The position numbers and the translations under genes are program-made. A stretch of 9,151 bases of DNA from Candidatus Kapaibacterium sp. GTDB taxonomy: Bacteria > Bacteroidota > Ignavibacteria > Kapaibacteriales > UBA2268. Positions 6,566 to 9,151 of the stretch are shown here, in pieces. Under the pieces are notes generated by a model, which was not told the origin of the DNA, did no database searches, and saw only the letters and a list, made by a program, of their open reading frames with translations. The stretch covers positions 1 through 9,151 of the forward strand of contig JAUQWR010000564.1 of assembly GCA_030835065.1 (NCBI GenBank), in the 5' to 3' direction. Positions within the stretch are counted from its first letter, which is position 1. Each line of letters starts with the position of its first letter.

Positions 6566-7078
6566 TTATTTAGCCGGAGCAACCGGAGCTTTTTTTCTTT
6601 GTTTAAGTTCGCTATCAATCATAAACAAACCAGATTTAGAATCGCCGACTAATTTAAGTCTGTCAACTATTTCGCCGGTAGTAGCTTCTTCTTCCACTTG
6701 TTCATCAATAAACCAATTAAGCATTGATGAAGAAGCAAAATCTTTTTCTTGAACAGCTAATTCAGCAAGACCGTTAATCCATTCGGTAACGAGTTGTTCG
6801 TGTTTCAAAGCATCTTCGAAAGCTTCGAGCGGACCGTTCCAATCGTGTTTTGGTGATGCTATCTGACCGATATTGACTTCTCCGCCTCTATCAATTACAT
6901 AATCAAAAAATTTCAGAGCATGAAGCATTTCTTCTTCTGCTTGGATTCTCATCCAATTGGCAAAACCATTTAAATTGATTTTTGCAAAATATGCCGACAT
7001 AGCTAAATATAAGTTAGATGAATACATTTCTCTAACTATTTGTTGGTTGATTGCATCTTGCATTGACTGTTTAATCAT
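6566..7078 (-). CDS. Ferritin (bacterial FtnA type, non-haem)
   Basis: This 170-residue protein should assemble into a 24-subunit iron-storage shell that oxidises Fe(II) and stores it as mineral. Ferroxidase ligands fall at the same positions as in E. coli FtnA: Glu17 (in REMYSSNLYL, 16-25), Glu50 and His53 (AEEEMLHA, 47-54), Glu94 (KHEQ, 92-95) and Gln127 (DEQVEEE, 125-131). The additional Glu49, Glu126, Glu129 and Glu130 fit the third iron site. Met haem ligands of bacterioferritin are not evident. The C-terminal tail KQRKKAPVAPAK is likely disordered. The start is the ATG at 7078, with AAAAGGA 8 nt upstream. A longer reading from TTG at 7096 would translate the ribosome binding site itself and is rejected. 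It is the first gene of the group that continues with the ferritin-like protein and carbonic anhydrase. Confidence 0.93.
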   Translation of the reverse strand: MIKQSMQDAINQQIVREMYSSNLYLAMSAYFAKINLNGFANWMRIQAEEEMLHALKFFDYVIDRGGEVNIGQIASPKHDWNGPLEAFEDALKHEQLVTEWINGLAELAVQEKDFASSSMLNWFIDEQVEEEATTGEIVDRLKLVGDSKSGLFMIDSELKQRKKAPVAPAK

Positions 7079-7086
7079 ACTAATAT

Positions 7087-7095
7087 TCCTTTTCA
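7087..7095 (-). promoter_or_regulatory. Ribosome binding site that fixes the ferritin start
   Basis: TGAAAAGGA on the minus strand, 8 nt before ATG 7078. It supports the 170-residue form over the TTG-initiated 176-residue reading. The 11-mer tccttttcaaa (plus strand, 7087-7097) recurs exactly at 7182-7192, where it precedes a three-codon ORF. Confidence 0.75.
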
Positions 7096-7127
7096 AATCA
7101 CATTACTAATTGATTAAAATTAAACGG

Positions 7128-7164
7128 CAAGACTAATATTTTATTTTACATAGATACCAGCTTG
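7128..7164 (-). other. Hairpin in the ferritin leader, related to the ferritin terminator
   Basis: On the minus strand CAAGCTGGTAT (7164-7154) can pair with ATATTAG-T-CTTG (7139-7128): 11 bp with one bulged T and two G-U pairs, loop of 14 nt. The left arm is identical over 11 bases to the left arm of the terminator-like hairpin after ferritin (6554-6544). No T run follows, so it is unlikely to terminate transcription now. Confidence 0.4.
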
Positions 7165-7190
7165 TTAATCAGACATATATATCCTTTTCA
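7165..7190 (-). other. Three-codon ORF (Met-Ser-Asp-stop) with its own Shine-Dalgarno in the ferritin leader
   Basis: Minus-strand TGAAAAGGA (7190-7182) is followed after 5 nt by ATG TCT GAT TAA (7176-7165). The Shine-Dalgarno is the same as that of ferritin, and TATATGTCT also matches the start of the ferritin-like gene at 6498. It could be a regulatory leader peptide, the scar of a deleted gene, or chance. Whether it is transcribed depends on an undetermined ferritin promoter. Confidence 0.35.
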
Positions 7191-7256
7191 AAATAATTAT
7201 TATAGAATTTCGTAGTTATAAGTCTAACTTTATTTTTAACAATAAAAAGTAAAATT

Positions 7257-8522
7257 ATGACCGGAACAAAAATTACAGTTCAGAACGGAATCCTCAACGT
7301 TCCAAATGATCCAATTATACCATTTATCGAAGGCGATGGCACCGGCAGAGAGATTTGGGCAGCATCTGTAAGAGTATTTGATGCAGCAGTAGAAAAAGCT
7401 TATAAAGGCGAAAAGAAAATTGTTTGGAAAGAGGTTTATGCAGGCGAAAAAGCTTTTGATAAGTTCGGCGAATGGCTCCCTCAAGAAACATTAGACGTAA
7501 TTCATGAGCATTTTATCGCAATCAAAGGTCCACTCACTACACCTGTTGGCGGTGGCATTCGTTCCCTCAACGTTGCTCTTCGTCAATTGTTAGATCTTTA
7601 CGTTTGTCTTCGCCCTGTACGTTGGTTCGAAGGTGTGCCCTCACCTGTAAAGAATCCTGAATTGTGCGATATGGTTATTTTCCGCGAAAATTCAGAAGAT
7701 ATTTATGCCGGTATCGAATGGATGGCTGGTACTCCTGAAGTTAAAAAAGTAATTGATTTCTTGCAAAACGAAATGGGTGTCAAAAAAATCCGCTTCCCTG
7801 AATCTTCTTCTATCGGTATCAAACCTGTTTCTGAAGATGGTACTAAGCGTATTGCTCGTGCTTCCATCGAATATGCTCTTAAACACAAAAAACCATCAGT
7901 TACTTTTGTTCATAAAGGTAACATTATGAAATTTACTGAAGGCGCTTTCAAGGATTGGGGCTATGATGTTGCCGAAACTGAATTCGCCGATCAAGTGTTC
8001 ACTTGGCGCCAATACGACAAGATTAAAGCTGAAAGTGGTTCTGCTGCTGCAGATAAAGCACAAAATGATGCTATCGCTGCTGGCAAATTAATCGTAAAAG
8101 ATTTTATTGCTGATGCTTTCTTACAACAAATTTTGTTGCGCCCTGCCGAATATTCAGTAATTACTACTATGAACCTCAATGGTGATTACATTTCTGATGC
8201 TTTAGCTGCTATTGTTGGTGGAATTGGTATTGCTCCTGGCGCTAATATTAATTATGTTACCGGTCATGCTATTTTTGAAGCTACTCATGGTACTGCTCCT
8301 AAATATGCTGATTTAGACAAAGTTAATCCTGGCTCTGTTATTCTTTCAGGTGTCCTTATGTTCGAGCATTTAGGATGGCAAGAAGCTGCTGACCTTATCA
8401 TCAAAGGTTTAGAGCGCTCTATCGAACAAAAACGCGTTACTTATGATTTCCATAGACTTACCGAAGGTGCTACTCTTCTGAAATGCTCCGAATTCGGTTC
8501 TGCTATTATCGAAAATATGTAA
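7257..8522 (+). CDS. icd: NADP-dependent isocitrate dehydrogenase
   Basis: This 421-residue TCA-cycle enzyme oxidatively decarboxylates isocitrate to 2-oxoglutarate with NADP in the cytosol. It aligns with E. coli Icd nearly end to end (for example IEGDGTG 24-30, [16 protein letters not shown] 90-105, [18 protein letters not shown] 219-236). Substrate residues are present: Ser103, Asn105, Arg109, Arg119, Arg143, Tyr150 and Lys220; metal ligands are Asp286, Asp310 and Asp314. Lys349, Tyr350, Val356, Tyr396 and Arg400 correspond to the E. coli residues that select NADP over NAD. Ser103 is the serine that E. coli regulates by phosphorylation, but no kinase gene is in this window. An Ala-rich surface stretch at about 250-278 is longer than in E. 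coli. The leader before the ATG is A-rich with only a weak Shine-Dalgarno, which is common in Bacteroidota. It is a single gene with its own terminator, divergent from ferritin. Confidence 0.96.
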   Translation: MTGTKITVQNGILNVPNDPIIPFIEGDGTGREIWAASVRVFDAAVEKAYKGEKKIVWKEVYAGEKAFDKFGEWLPQETLDVIHEHFIAIKGPLTTPVGGGIRSLNVALRQLLDLYVCLRPVRWFEGVPSPVKNPELCDMVIFRENSEDIYAGIEWMAGTPEVKKVIDFLQNEMGVKKIRFPESSSIGIKPVSEDGTKRIARASIEYALKHKKPSVTFVHKGNIMKFTEGAFKDWGYDVAETEFADQVFTWRQYDKIKAESGSAAADKAQNDAIAAGKLIVKDFIADAFLQQILLRPAEYSVITTMNLNGDYISDALAAIVGGIGIAPGANINYVTGHAIFEATHGTAPKYADLDKVNPGSVILSGVLMFEHLGWQEAADLIIKGLERSIEQKRVTYDFHRLTEGATLLKCSEFGSAIIENM

Positions 8523-8543
8523 TCATCTGATTATTATTATATT

Positions 8544-8581
8544 AAAATGGCCGGTCATTTTTTGATCGGTCATTTTTTTTT
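8544..8581 (+). terminator. Rho-independent terminator of icd
   Basis: AAAATGGCCGGTC (8544-8556) pairs with GATCGGTCATTTT (8564-8576), including two G-U pairs, across a 7-nt loop. The T run extends to 8581. It begins 21 nt after the icd stop. Confidence 0.88.
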
Positions 8582-8618
8582 AAAAAAAATCGGCTGCCCC
8601 ATAAAGAAACAACCGATT
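8582..8618 (-). terminator. Rho-independent terminator of the HmuY-like gene
   Basis: On the minus strand AATCGGTTG (8618-8610) pairs with CAGCCGATT (8596-8588), with one U-G pair, across a 13-nt loop, followed by eight T (8589-8582). It starts 24 nt after the stop of the HmuY-like gene. Its T tract directly abuts that of the icd terminator. Confidence 0.8.
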
Positions 8619-8642
8619 ATTCGTTTGATTAGTATTAATTTT

Positions 8643-9151
8643 CTATTTTAAGAAACTTTTAGAACCATTTGACTGATAAACATATTTGAATGAATATGTC
8701 TTATCTGTACGTTGCATTACATCAGATGGAATATTGTCTGGATAGCCTTTGTAGTAACTTAAGATTTTTAATTTAGCATATTTTCCATCAGCAGTGCGAA
8801 TCACAATAAATACACCTGGACGTGGTGTAATTTCAAATTTTGCACCGTCATAATTATACCATCCCTTACCAGAACCATGAGGAATACAAGGAACACCTAA
8901 TGTGTTTGTTGTTTTGAAAACTGAATCATTTGGTACTGTTTCTAAATCTTCAAATATTCCATTCATCAAAAATGCTCCGCCATTGCCTGTCCCAATTTCT
9001 GGTGCATTCACATAAATATATGATCTATGAAATGCTATATCCCAATTGCTCGAGTTGATCTCGCTTTTAGCAACTACTTTATTATCTCTCAAAGAGAAAT
9101 ATGTGATTGTATCACCTTCAGTAGGTTTAAATGTTTCAATATTTGTTACTG
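8643..9151 (-). CDS. HmuY-family protein, N-terminus cut off by the window edge
   Basis: 168 residues are readable and the frame is still open at the right edge. The TTG at 9092 is an internal Leu codon, not a start. HmuY hallmarks are visible (numbered from the first readable residue): YFSLRDNKVV (17-26), the signature NWDIAFHR (35-42), GTGNGGAF (54-61), then FIVIRTADGKYAKLKI and LSYYKG, and the C-terminal YSFKYVYQSNGSK. HmuY of Porphyromonas gingivalis is a surface lipoprotein that captures haem for a TonB-dependent receptor. Many Bacteroidota homologues are of uncertain ligand, and I cannot place the two haem-binding His residues here. The signal peptide and lipobox expected in this family would lie beyond the window, as would any TonB receptor partner. 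Family assignment is confident; haem binding is inferred. Confidence 0.8.
   Translation of the reverse strand, partial: VTNIETFKPTEGDTITYFSLRDNKVVAKSEINSSNWDIAFHRSYIYVNAPEIGTGNGGAFLMNGIFEDLETVPNDSVFKTTNTLGVPCIPHGSGKGWYNYDGAKFEITPRPGVFIVIRTADGKYAKLKILSYYKGYPDNIPSDVMQRTDKTYSFKYVYQSNGSKSFLK

Noticed and set aside
7079..7096. TTG start for ferritin at 7096
   Set aside because: The added codons are the Shine-Dalgarno sequence; ATG 7078 has ideal spacing and matches the usual ferritin N-terminus.
7192..7201. AATAATTATT palindrome between ferritin and icd as a Fur-like operator
   Set aside because: It is a 10-bp A/T-only palindrome and matches the Fur consensus too poorly, in DNA where such palindromes are common.

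Overview
The window is low-GC bacterial DNA, probably from a member of the Bacteroidota or a close relative (Ignavibacteria/Kapabacteria-type). Three things point there: an EF-G paralogue of the type known from Bacteroides, an HmuY-family protein, and a good match to the Bacteroidota promoter pattern (TTG, about 20 nt, TAnnTTTG) before the first gene. Genus and species cannot be told from the sequence alone. Most genes look like ordinary chromosomal housekeeping or stress genes. I see no mobile element, CRISPR array, tRNA, rRNA or recognisable defence system.

Layout. 1-855 (-): most of a PLP-dependent aminotransferase of the YbdL/kynurenine aminotransferase type, cut by the left edge. 1046-2647 (-): an exported MuiA-like protein (DUF4140/DUF4139). 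2648-2939: a very AT-rich divergent region of 292 bp. 2940-5066 (+): an EF-G2-type translation factor. 5088-5161: two back-to-back terminators. 7078 down to 5184 (-): ferritin, then a di-iron ferritin-like (rubrerythrin-type) protein, then an exported, membrane-anchored beta-carbonic anhydrase. 7079-7256: the divergent ferritin/icd region. 7257-8522 (+): NADP-dependent isocitrate dehydrogenase. 8544-8618: a second pair of back-to-back terminators. 8643-9151 (-): the C-terminal part of an HmuY-family protein, cut by the right edge. No gene-free stretch exceeds 300 bp.

How the genes relate. The three minus-strand genes between 5184 and 7078 form the only likely operon. Ferritin stores iron, and the second protein has a complete set of di-iron ligands and may remove peroxide. 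The carbonic anhydrase start lies one base after the stop of the second gene, so those two are almost certainly co-translated. A terminator-like hairpin sits between ferritin and the second gene, directly before its Shine-Dalgarno sequence, so the downstream pair may depend on read-through. EF-G2 and icd use CGC/CGT arginine codons, unlike muiA, which suggests high expression.

Most notable points: the EF-G2 keeps an intact P-loop and NKLD motif but has Tyr instead of the catalytic His of the G3 motif; the carbonic anhydrase has both a signal peptide and a C-terminal membrane anchor; and the ferritin leader carries a second Shine-Dalgarno sequence, a three-codon ORF and a decayed copy of the ferritin terminator, which may be the scar of a deleted gene or a regulatory leader.
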